Origin: Seohaeicola zhoushanensis
GTDB lineage: Bacteria > Pseudomonadota > Alphaproteobacteria > Rhodobacterales > Rhodobacteraceae
Length of the DNA stretch: 64,000 nt
NCBI RefSeq assembly: GCF_014656415.1
Contig: NZ_BNCJ01000020.1
Location: 1 to 64,000, forward strand
Direction of reading: 5' to 3'
Shown here: positions 44,454-51,080 of the stretch, one piece after another
Numbering within the stretch: the first letter of the stretch is position 1
Layout of the letters: the number at the start of each line of letters is the position of its first letter
Notes under the pieces: model-generated
Seen by the model: the letters and a program-made list of their open reading frames with translations, nothing else
Told to the model about the DNA's origin: nothing
Database searches by the model: none
Translations under genes and position numbers: made by a program

Positions 44454-44996
44454 ATGTCCGTTATCCGCCGCCTGTTCGCAGTGCCGCTTGTCGCCGCCCT
44501 CTGGCTTGCGATCCTGGTGCCTGCCGCCCTGGCGCAGGTGAGCCGCTTCGTTGGCGACTATTCCGGCACCGCGGAGGTGCAGACCTTCGACGGCGGAACG
44601 GCGCAGCGCGACATGAGCGTTTCGATCCGCGAGGCCAAGGACGGGTTCACCGTCACCTGGAGTTCGACCACCTATCGCGACGGCAAGGGCAAGCAGAAGA
44701 CCTACAAGATCACCTTCGTGCCGACCGACCGCGACAATGTCTTCGCGGCGGCCATGACGCGGAACGTCTTCGGCCATGAGGTGCCGCTCGATCCGATGAA
44801 GGGCGAGCCATACGTCTGGGCGCGGGTGCTGGGCGATACGCTGACGGTCTATTCGCTCTATGTCAGCGAAAGCGGCGGGTTCGAGCTGCAACAGTTCGAC
44901 CGCACGCTGGTGCCCGAGGGGCTGCGGCTCGACTTCACTGCATTGGGAGACACCTCGACTCGCCGCACGGTCACGACGGTTCTGAAGCGCCAGTAG
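44454..44996 (+). CDS. Secreted protein of unknown function
   Basis: A 180-residue protein with signal peptide MSVIRRLFAVPLVAALWLAI and cleavage expected after ALA near residue 27. The mature part, FVGDYSGTAEVQTFDGGTAQRDMSVSIREAKDGFTVTWSS (in segments), looks like a small all-beta lipocalin-like barrel. There are no cysteines in the mature protein. I recognise no family. It diverges from fumC across a 164-base gap and converges on sspB. A AAGGGGGAG ribosome-binding site supports the start. Confidence 0.65.
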   Translation: MSVIRRLFAVPLVAALWLAILVPAALAQVSRFVGDYSGTAEVQTFDGGTAQRDMSVSIREAKDGFTVTWSSTTYRDGKGKQKTYKITFVPTDRDNVFAAAMTRNVFGHEVPLDPMKGEPYVWARVLGDTLTVYSLYVSESGGFELQQFDRTLVPEGLRLDFTALGDTSTRRTVTTVLKRQ

Positions 44997-45021
44997 GCGC
45001 TTGCTTGCGGCCAAAGGGCCC

Positions 45022-45495
45022 TTACTTGCGGAACGTGTCGAGGCGGACGACCTGGGCGTCGGCCTTGGGAGCGTCCTTGCTTTCGGTGCGCTCTTCCGGC
45101 TTGTGGCCCTCGGGTTCGGGCGGCTGATCGTCGCTGCCGTCCTCGCCGGATTCGAAACGCAGCCCGAATTCCACCGATGGATCGACGAAGGTAATGATCG
45201 CATCGTAGGGAATGTAGAGCGGTTCCGGGGCATTGCCGAAGTTCAGCGTGATCGAGAAGCCGTCATCGGTCACCACCAGGTTGTCGAACCAGTGCTGCAC
45301 CACGATGGTCATCTCGTTCGGGTAGCGGTCGGAGAGCCAGTCGGCCAGCTCGGCATCGGGATGCGAGGTGTCGAAGGTGATGAAGAAGTGATGCTTGCCC
45401 GGCAGCCCGTGTTCGGCCACGTCCTGCAGCACGGTCTTGATCAGACCGCGCATCGCTGTGTGCATCAGATTGCCATAGTCTATGTGACGCGCCAT
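45022..45495 (-). CDS. sspB: SspB-family ClpXP adaptor (alpha type)
   Basis: A 157-residue protein: IDYGNLMHTAMRGLIKTVLQDVAEHGLPGKHHFFITFDT at the N-terminus (in segments), then DNLVVTDDGFSITLNFGNAPEPLYIPYDAIITFVDPSVEFGL, an SspB beta-sandwich that binds ssrA tags. After residue ~120 there is a disordered acidic linker and the end AQVVRLDTFRK, the short peptide that docks on ClpX. SspB delivers tmRNA-tagged proteins to ClpXP. The tmRNA gene itself is only 2.8 kb away in this window, though on its own promoter. Confidence 0.92.
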   Translation of the reverse strand: MARHIDYGNLMHTAMRGLIKTVLQDVAEHGLPGKHHFFITFDTSHPDAELADWLSDRYPNEMTIVVQHWFDNLVVTDDGFSITLNFGNAPEPLYIPYDAIITFVDPSVEFGLRFESGEDGSDDQPPEPEGHKPEERTESKDAPKADAQVVRLDTFRK

Positions 45496-45537
45496 GGGCT
45501 CTTCCGGGGCTATGTGCTGCCAGCATAGGGGATTTCG

Positions 45538-46815
45538 TCAGAAACGGAACCCCGCCGGCGTGGTGATTCCCAACCAGTATAACAGCCAGCCGGCGAGCGC
45601 CATGAGCGCAAGTGTGTCGGCCATGCCCCGTTTGAGCCGAAGCAGCAGTACCGCGGCAAGGATGCCCAGTCCGAGGGCGGCAGGGTCGAGTGTCGTCCAG
45701 TCGGGCAGGGCAAGATGCAGCGGGCCGGATTCGAGGCGGCCGACCCGGCCAAAGGCGACGTGCAGGGCGAACCAGACCGAGAGGTTCAGGATGACGCCGA
45801 CCACCGCGGCGGTGATGGCCTGGAGCGCGGCCGACAGGCGCGGCCGCGCCGCGATGCGGTCGAGGTAGGGGCCGGCGAGGAAGATCCACAGGAAGCAGGG
45901 CGTGAAGGTGGCCCAGAGCGCCACCAGCCCCGCAGCCGCTGCCAGCGCCGGGCCGCCCGCCAGTTGGCCCGAGAGCATGGCGACGAACTGGGTCACCAGG
46001 ATCAGCGGGCCGGGCGTGGTTTCGGCGAGGCCGAGGGCGTCGATCATCTGGGCGGTGTCGATCCAGCCGAAATCCTGCACCACGGTCTGGGTCATGTAGC
46101 CCAGCACCGCATAGGCGCCGCCGAAGGTGACCACGGCGAGGCGGGCGAAGAACCAGCCGAGATCGGCGAGGAAGCTCTGCCCGGCGAGATCGAGGGCGAC
46201 GAGGGGGAGGAGCCAGAGCGCGAGCCAGGTGGCCAGCGTCGGGAGCGGGTTGAAGGCGACCGGAGGTGCGGCCGGTGGTGGTGCGCCCCTGGCGCTCGCG
46301 TAGCCCCAGAGCGCGGCCAGCGCGACGATCAGCGGGAAGGGCAGGTTGAAGGCGAAGATGGCGAGGAAGGAGAGCCCGGCGATGACCCAGGCGGAGGGCC
46401 GCGTCAGCGCCTTCTTCGAGACCTTCAGCAGGGCCTGGAGGACGATGACGATCACCGCCGCCTTGATCCCGGCGAAGGCGGCCTGCACGCCGGGCAGCGC
46501 GCCCCATGTTGCGTAGCCGGCCACCAGCAGGGCGATCACCGCCGCGCCGGGCAGCACGAAGAGCAGGCCGGCGAGCAGACCGCCCGGCACGCCGCGCAGC
46601 CGCCAGCCGGCATAGGTCGCCAACTGCATCGCCTCGGGGCCGGGCAGCAGCATGCAGAGCGAGAGCGCCCGCAGGTAGGTCTGTTCGTCCAGCCAGGGGC
46701 GGGTTTCCACCAGTTCACGGTGCATCAGCGCGATCTGCGCGGCGGGGCCGCCGAAGCTGAGCACCCCGATGCGGCCGAAGACGCGGGCCATCTCGGCCCA
46801 GGATGGCCTGCTCAT
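45538..46815 (-). CDS. chrA: Chromate transporter (CHR family, long form)
   Basis: A 425-residue inner-membrane protein with two CHR domains in tandem: N-terminal FGRIGVLSFGGPAAQIALMHRELV with LLPGPEAMQLATYAGWRLRG, and C-terminal ARLAVVTFGGAYAVLGYMTQ with ETTPGPLILVTQFVA. FGGP/FGGA and PGP are the diagnostic motifs. ChrA exports chromate, probably driven by the proton motive force. Its start overlaps the end of the rhodanese-ChrB gene by 4 bases, making a two-gene chromate resistance operon. Confidence 0.9.
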   Translation of the reverse strand: MSRPSWAEMARVFGRIGVLSFGGPAAQIALMHRELVETRPWLDEQTYLRALSLCMLLPGPEAMQLATYAGWRLRGVPGGLLAGLLFVLPGAAVIALLVAGYATWGALPGVQAAFAGIKAAVIVIVLQALLKVSKKALTRPSAWVIAGLSFLAIFAFNLPFPLIVALAALWGYASARGAPPPAAPPVAFNPLPTLATWLALWLLPLVALDLAGQSFLADLGWFFARLAVVTFGGAYAVLGYMTQTVVQDFGWIDTAQMIDALGLAETTPGPLILVTQFVAMLSGQLAGGPALAAAAGLVALWATFTPCFLWIFLAGPYLDRIAARPRLSAALQAITAAVVGVILNLSVWFALHVAFGRVGRLESGPLHLALPDWTTLDPAALGLGILAAVLLLRLKRGMADTLALMALAGWLLYWLGITTPAGFRF

Positions 46816-47633
46816 GCCGCGCGCCCCGCGGGCCAGTCATGGCCTTCGCCCTGGCCGTCGCGCGCCCAGCGATAGAGCGCGTCGTAGAGCACCATTCCCG
46901 CTGCCAGCTGGTCGTGGTCGTCGCGGAACTGGCGGCTGAGGCCGACGGAGATGGCCAGCAGCCCGGCGGCCTCGGGCGCGAGGTCATGGCGGTTGGTATC
47001 GGCGCCCCGGACAACCGTCGCAAGGCGGTCGAGCGCCTCGGTGCGCAGGCCGAATTCGTCGAGCATGGTGTCGAAGGTGCAGGATTCGCCGCGGTGGCTC
47101 CAGAAGGCGCCCTCGACATCGAAGGGGGTGGCGCCGAAACGCTCGGCCACGCCCGGCACCTCGGCGGGGGCGACGTAGAGGACGCGCGCGGCCGGGTCGA
47201 CGAACCGGCGGATCAGCCAGGGGCAGGCGATGCGGTCGATCTTGGGGCGGTGCCGCGTGACCCAGAGCGTCGCGCCGCCGACCGGTGCGGGCAGGGCGCT
47301 GGCGGGCAGGCGCGGAGCGCCGGCGGTCTCGCGCCAGCCGTACATGCCGCCCTGGAGGTACTGGGCGGCGATGCCATCGTTGCGCAGCCAGGCGGCAAGG
47401 CCCTGGCTGAGCTTGAGGCCCTTCTGGCAGGTGACGACGCAGGCGCGGCCGTCGAGGCGGGCCTTCAATCCCGCGATATCGCTATGGGGATGGCGGAAGG
47501 CGCCCGGAATCAGGAAGGGATCCTCGGCAAAATCGGGATCGGTCGAAATGTCGACGATCACCGGTGCCTGCGGTGTGCCGATCAGGCGCAGCAACTGTTC
47601 GCAGGTGATCTCGTTGGGGGCAGGCATGGGCAT
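46812..47633 (-). CDS. chrB: Rhodanese domain fused to ChrB C-terminal chromate-resistance domain
   Basis: A 273-residue two-domain protein. Residues ~1-125 are a rhodanese domain with the active-site loop VVTCQKGLKLS (Cys near residue 69) and GGMYGW before the junction. Residues ~135-265 are a ChrB-type domain: LWVTRHRPKIDRIACPWLIRRFVDP, TFDTMLDEFGL and VRGADTNRHDLAPEAAGLLAIS. ChrB proteins sense chromate and regulate chrA, but the N-terminal ChrB winged-helix domain is replaced here by rhodanese. It may thus be an enzyme or sulfur carrier rather than a regulator. First gene of the chrB-chrA pair. Confidence 0.82.
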   Translation of the reverse strand: MPMPAPNEITCEQLLRLIGTPQAPVIVDISTDPDFAEDPFLIPGAFRHPHSDIAGLKARLDGRACVVTCQKGLKLSQGLAAWLRNDGIAAQYLQGGMYGWRETAGAPRLPASALPAPVGGATLWVTRHRPKIDRIACPWLIRRFVDPAARVLYVAPAEVPGVAERFGATPFDVEGAFWSHRGESCTFDTMLDEFGLRTEALDRLATVVRGADTNRHDLAPEAAGLLAISVGLSRQFRDDHDQLAAGMVLYDALYRWARDGQGEGHDWPAGRAA

Positions 47634-47745
47634 GTCTCCTGTGGCAAGGCAAACATGCGAACCTTGGGCCTGGGCCTCACGGGGCGTTCGCGTTCGGTCC
47701 CCATGAGGACAGATTACCGGAGCGGCGGCCGGTGCGTCAATCGGC

Positions 47746-48147
47746 TCAGCGGCCGAGCGAGGCGACCTTGGCTTCGAGCACCTGAAGGCGGGATTCGATC
47801 TTCATCTTCTCGAACTCCTTCAGCGCCTCGTCGGTGTATTTCTGCGCTTCCTTCTTCGATTTCTCGATCTCGGCGTCGAACTCCTTGTTGCGGGCGGCCT
47901 CGCGCTTCTCCCGCAGTTCCATCTCGCGCACGGTGTCGTTGTAGGTCGACTTGACGTTGTCGGAGGCCTCGCGGCTCATCTTGTCGTAGAGCGCGTCGAG
48001 CAGCTTCTCGATGTCCTTCTCGCTGGTCAGGGCATCGGCGAGGATCTTGATGCGGTCTTCGTTGTAGCGCAGCCGCTTGAGGACATCGGCAAGGTCCTTG
48101 CTGAGCGATGCCACGTCCTTTTCGAGGGCCTTGAGGTCTTTCGCCAT
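47746..48147 (-). CDS. Coiled-coil protein of unknown function
   Basis: A 133-residue, extremely charged protein predicted to be almost all coiled coil: MAKDLKALEKDVASLSKDLADVL with clear heptads, a middle helix (DIEKLLDALYDKMSREASDNVKSTYNDTV) and a Lys/Glu-rich end (KSKKEAQKYTDEALKEFEKMKIESRLQVLEAKVASLGR). There are no cysteines and no signal peptide. It is lysine-rich compared with its neighbours, which favour Arg. No family recognised. It lies 115 bases downstream of the tmRNA 3' end on the same strand. Confidence 0.6.
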   Translation of the reverse strand: MAKDLKALEKDVASLSKDLADVLKRLRYNEDRIKILADALTSEKDIEKLLDALYDKMSREASDNVKSTYNDTVREMELREKREAARNKEFDAEIEKSKKEAQKYTDEALKEFEKMKIESRLQVLEAKVASLGR

Positions 48148-48261
48148 TGGGCTGCAATCCTTCGTGTAAAGGGGCCGGAAGCGGAACGGGGTTCCGTTGC
48201 GGAAGCCTAGCGGGCGAAATGGAACATGCCAAGTGTGAGGGAAGGTGCAGGCTTCTGTTGC

Positions 48262-48530
48262 CAGGTGCCTGCGGACCCCGCCTTACGCTGCTAGGCGCAA
48301 GGGCTTAAGTTTCGGCATTTCCGACCGCTTACGCGGCCAGAGCCACCGGAGCACGATTGTCGTTGGCAATTATGCTTTACGGACCGATAACGGTGGTACC
48401 TCACCGGGACAAAGCCATCCTCTTTACACGTTCGTCGATCCTGTTTCGGCCCCATGTCCCCCCAACGAGGGGTGATTGGTGGAGCCGCCGGGTACCGCCC
48501 CCGGGTCCGATCCGCTTATTACAGGCGCGT
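48262..48530 (-). ncRNA. ssrA: Two-piece (circularly permuted) tmRNA
   Basis: The gap holds a permuted alphaproteobacterial tmRNA gene. Reading the minus strand, the acceptor piece (from ~48530 to 48477) ends in an encoded CCA at 48479-48477. The coding piece starts with GGGGCCG at 48453-48447, which pairs with CGGCTCC at 48487-48481 to form a 7-bp acceptor stem, including the G3-U wobble needed by alanyl-tRNA synthetase. A 5-bp T-stem (48500-48504 with 48488-48492) closes a 7-base loop. A further helix joins the pieces: 48272-48276 with 48505-48509, and 48267-48271 with 48522-48526. The 23-base spacer 48454-48476 is removed by processing. The tag frame reads ANDNRAPVALAA. Outer ends are approximate. 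Confidence 0.93.
48329..48367 (-). other. tmRNA tag reading frame (ANDNRAPVALAA, stop)
   Basis: On the minus strand GCC at 48367-48365 is the resume codon, followed by 11 sense codons and TAA at 48331-48329. The translation ANDNRAPVALAA is the ssrA tag I recall for Rhodobacter-type alphaproteobacteria. The terminal ALAA is the ClpXP recognition signal and the AND-N part is the SspB-binding end; sspB lies 2.8 kb away. Confidence 0.95.
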
Positions 48531-48560
48531 TTATGTCCATAGTCCCGAAGGACAGGGCAC

Positions 48561-48588
48561 AATATAGAGCTTTCAATCGGTGTTGCAA
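48561..48588 (-). promoter_or_regulatory. Candidate promoter of ssrA
   Basis: On the minus strand TTGCAA (48588-48583) and TATATT (48566-48561) are 16 bases apart and lie about 30-35 bases before the acceptor piece. The -10 element is a strong match. A nearer TTGAAA has only 4 bases of spacing and is rejected. Confidence 0.55.
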
Positions 48589-48600
48589 CGGGTGGGCGCG

Positions 48601-48712
48601 CCGAAATCCTGCGAGGATTTCGGTCTGTTTTCCTGCGAGGAAAACAGGGACTATGGGTTGAGGGTTGCGAAATCCTCGCAGGATTTCGGACGGTTTCCTC
48701 GAAGGAAACCGT
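48601..48712. repeat. Double paired-hairpin repeat, copy D (four hairpins)
   Basis: Four perfect hairpins in a row: CCGAAATCCT/AGGATTTCGG at 48601-48623 (loop GCG), CTGTTTTCCT/AGGAAAACAG at 48625-48647 (loop GCG), CGAAATCCT/AGGATTTCG at 48668-48688 (loop CGC) and ACGGTTTCCT/AGGAAACCGT at 48690-48712 (loop CGA). This is two copies of the unit seen at 11975-12019, in the same orientation. It lies between the stop of the small paralog gene (48719) and the ssrA promoter, so it may insulate the two. Confidence 0.85.
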
Positions 48713-48718
48713 CGGGCG

Positions 48719-48943
48719 TCAGACGAGGCGCCGAATCGGTTCCTGGTTGCAGATGACGAGCACCTGGCCGCGATTCTCGAGCGCGCGGAAGCCGCGGCGC
48801 TGCACCTCCTCGGTGAAGCGGTCCATGCCGACATAGCGTTCGATATCCCGGCGCTTGCGGCGGATCACATGGCCTTCGGCGACCGCCTTGCAGAGAAAGA
48901 GATCGCGCAGCCAGGTTTCGGGAGAGATGGGCGAGCCTTGCAT
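48719..48943 (-). CDS. Small conserved protein, second of two paralogs
   Basis: A 74-residue protein, MQGSPISPETWLRDLFLCKAVAEG at the start and GQVLVICNQEPIRRLV at the end. It aligns without gaps to the 76-residue protein at 42133-42363 (29 of 64 identical by eye), sharing the RR..RD.E..VG helix and the C-N-x-E-P-I-R ending. ATG 48943 is preferred; the longer form would need a TTG at 48985 and matches nothing. Function unknown. As at the other copy, hairpin repeats begin within a few bases of the stop codon. Confidence 0.7.
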   Translation of the reverse strand: MQGSPISPETWLRDLFLCKAVAEGHVIRRKRRDIERYVGMDRFTEEVQRRGFRALENRGQVLVICNQEPIRRLV

Positions 48944-49045
48944 TGCACCAGCTTGCACGCGCCTGGTTAACGCTCCGTTACGCAATTCGCCGTTGTTCGA
49001 AACCGCTTTTCTTGCGACACCGCTGGAGAGGAAGGGGAGCAGGGC

Positions 49046-49828
49046 ATGATCTGGCGCAACACACTCTGGGGCGGGTACTTTGCCGCGATCCTGTTATCCT
49101 GGGTCCTGCTCTACAGCATGAGCACCGGCATGGGCCTGGACCTGATTGGCCGTCCCGATGCGGCGGCCGAGATGATGCGGCGGATGGATCCGGGCATGGA
49201 CATGTACATGCCGATGGCCGCCTTCTGGCCGCTGGTGGGCATGTGGGCGCTGATGATGGCGGCGATGATGCTGCCGACCATGGTGCCGACGCTGACCACC
49301 TACGAGGACCTGATGGCCAGCGCCAACGGTTCGCGCGCGGGCTGGCTGGGGCTGCTGGCAGGCTATGGCCTGGTCTGGGGCGGCTTCGCGCTGCTGATCG
49401 CGGGGGTGCAGCTGGCGCTGCTGCATGGCGGGATCATCGACATGCTGGGCATCGCCCGGTCGCGCTGGTTCGCCGGTGGCCTGCTGGCCGTGGTCGGGCT
49501 GTTCCAGTTCACCCGGCTGAAGGAGACCTGCCACGGCGTCTGCCACAGCCCGATGGGCTATTTCCTGAGCCACTGGCGCCCCGGTGCCGCCGGCGGTTTG
49601 CGGATGGGTCTCGCGCTCGGCGTCTATTGCGTCGGCTGCTGCTGGGGCTTCATGGTGCTGGGCTTTGTCGGCGGGATGATGAGCCTCTTGTGGATGGGGC
49701 TCGCGACGGTTTTCATGGTGGTGGAGAAACTGCCGCAGATCGGACACTATGTGGTGAAGCCCATGGGCGTCCTGCTGATCCTCGCCGGAATGGCGGTGGT
49801 TGCGGCGCCCCTCGTGATGGAAGGATAG
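49046..49828 (+). CDS. DUF2182 integral membrane protein
   Basis: A 260-residue protein with about six membrane helices. MWALMMAAMMLPTMVPTLTTYEDL near residue 70 and the cysteine/histidine-bearing CHGVCHSPMGYFLSHWRPGAAGGLRMGLALGVYCVGCCWGFM region (in segments, residues ~160-215) are the DUF2182 signature. Methionine-, Cys- and His-rich motifs suggest metal binding, perhaps copper. It is followed by the DUF1326 gene 3 bases later, a pairing I recall as conserved; the pair is probably one metal-related system. Confidence 0.82.
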   Translation: MIWRNTLWGGYFAAILLSWVLLYSMSTGMGLDLIGRPDAAAEMMRRMDPGMDMYMPMAAFWPLVGMWALMMAAMMLPTMVPTLTTYEDLMASANGSRAGWLGLLAGYGLVWGGFALLIAGVQLALLHGGIIDMLGIARSRWFAGGLLAVVGLFQFTRLKETCHGVCHSPMGYFLSHWRPGAAGGLRMGLALGVYCVGCCWGFMVLGFVGGMMSLLWMGLATVFMVVEKLPQIGHYVVKPMGVLLILAGMAVVAAPLVMEG

Positions 49829-49831
49829 AGC

Positions 49832-50536
49832 ATGGCAACCAACCGACTTTCCGAGGCCGACCGCCTGCCGGTCAGCCAGCGGATCGACAGCCGGATGCCG
49901 AACCCGCGCCGGCGCGAGGCGACGCCGACGCATTGGGCGATCAAGGGCGAGCTGTTCCTGAACTGCTCGTGCGAGGTGTTCTGCCCCTGTGTGGTCTCGC
50001 TGGGCGCGCATCCCCCGACCGAGGGGCATTGCCACGCCTGGATGGGGATCATCATCGACGAGGGGCATTACGAGGGCGAGGATCTCTCGGGGCTGAATGT
50101 CGGGCTGCTGGTCGACATTCCGGGGCGCATGGGCGAGGGCAACTGGAAGGTTGCGGCCTATGTCGACGAGCGTGCCAGCGGCAAGGCCTATAACGGGATC
50201 CTGCAGATCTTCAGCGGCCAGGCGGGCGGGACCACGGGCCTCTTCACCATGCTGGTGAGCGAGATCATCGGCGCCGAGCGCGCGCCGGTGCAGATCGAGC
50301 GCGACGGCAACAAGCGGCGCATCAGCATCGGGCGGCGGATCCAGGGCGAGATCGAGATGATCACTGGCAAGGACGCGGATCACCCGGTGATGGTGTCGAA
50401 CTCGAAATACTGGATGGGGCCGGACATCATCGTCGCCAAGGGCCTGAAGTCGAAGGTGCGCGATTATGGCCGGGTCTGGGATTTCGGCGGCAAGTCGGCC
50501 GAGATCTGCCCGATCGACTGGCGGGGGCCGAAATGA
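49832..50536 (+). CDS. DUF1326 protein
   Basis: A 234-residue soluble protein. The conserved element FLNCSCEVFCPCVVSLGAHPPTEGHCHAW near residue 45 (in segments) has four cysteines and histidines fit for metal binding. The remainder is a beta-rich barrel, with TGLFTMLVSEIIGAERAPVQIERDGNKRRI as the second conserved block. Function unknown; it consistently accompanies DUF2182. It overlaps the DinB-family gene by 4 bases (ATGA), making a three-gene coupled unit with the genes on either side. Confidence 0.82.
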   Translation: MATNRLSEADRLPVSQRIDSRMPNPRRREATPTHWAIKGELFLNCSCEVFCPCVVSLGAHPPTEGHCHAWMGIIIDEGHYEGEDLSGLNVGLLVDIPGRMGEGNWKVAAYVDERASGKAYNGILQIFSGQAGGTTGLFTMLVSEIIGAERAPVQIERDGNKRRISIGRRIQGEIEMITGKDADHPVMVSNSKYWMGPDIIVAKGLKSKVRDYGRVWDFGGKSAEICPIDWRGPK

Positions 50537-51039
50537 TCGACACCGCCTATGCCATGACGATGGCCCGGTATAACCGTTGGCAGAACAGGCAGTTGCTGGG
50601 TTTCCTTGAACTGCAGCCGGCGGGCGAGCTGGTGCTGGAGCGCGGCGCGTTCTTCGGGTCGATCCTGAAGACGCTGAGCCACCTCTGCTGGGGCGATCAC
50701 ATCTGGCTGTCGCGCTTCGATGGTGGCTCGGGGCCGGGCATCGGGGCCTCGGAGAGCGTAAGCTATGTCGCCGACCTGGCGGCATGGGCCGAGATGCGCA
50801 GCAGGCTCGACGCGCGCATTGCTGCCTGGGCCGCAGGGCTGACCGACGCGGAGCTGCGTGGCACGCTGACCTGGTATTCGGGCGCGGCGGGGCGCGAGGT
50901 GAGCAAGCCGCTGAGCCTGCTGGTGGTGCATTTCTTCAATCACCAGACGCACCATCGCGGACAGGTCCATGCGATGCTGACCGCGACCGGGTCGAAGGCG
51001 CCGGTGAGCGACCTGTTCCTGATGCCGGACGACGCCTGA
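50533..51039 (+). CDS. DinB-family four-helix metalloprotein
   Basis: A 168-residue DinB/YfiT-like four-helix bundle. MARYNRWQNRQLLGFL opens helix 1. The metal-binding triad is recognisable: a His in LSHLCWGDHIWLSRF near residue 53, and two in HFFNHQTHHRGQVHAML near residue 137 (HxxxH). Many members are thiol transferases (bacillithiol- or mycothiol-like) or of unknown role. Its coupling to DUF2182-DUF1326 suggests it belongs to the same process. It ends 41 bases before acuI. Confidence 0.82.
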   Translation: MIDTAYAMTMARYNRWQNRQLLGFLELQPAGELVLERGAFFGSILKTLSHLCWGDHIWLSRFDGGSGPGIGASESVSYVADLAAWAEMRSRLDARIAAWAAGLTDAELRGTLTWYSGAAGREVSKPLSLLVVHFFNHQTHHRGQVHAMLTATGSKAPVSDLFLMPDDA

Positions 51040-51080
51040 GAGACGGCGGGCGGGATATACACTTCAAAGGGAGAGATACC

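Noticed and set aside
48245-48475. Short plus-strand frame in the gap at 48.3 kb
   Set aside because: It runs antisense through the tmRNA, whose paired elements and tag explain the sequence.
48561-48575. TTGAAA close to TATATT as the ssrA promoter
   Set aside because: Only 4 bases separate the hexamers; TTGCAA at 48583-48588 has acceptable 16-base spacing.
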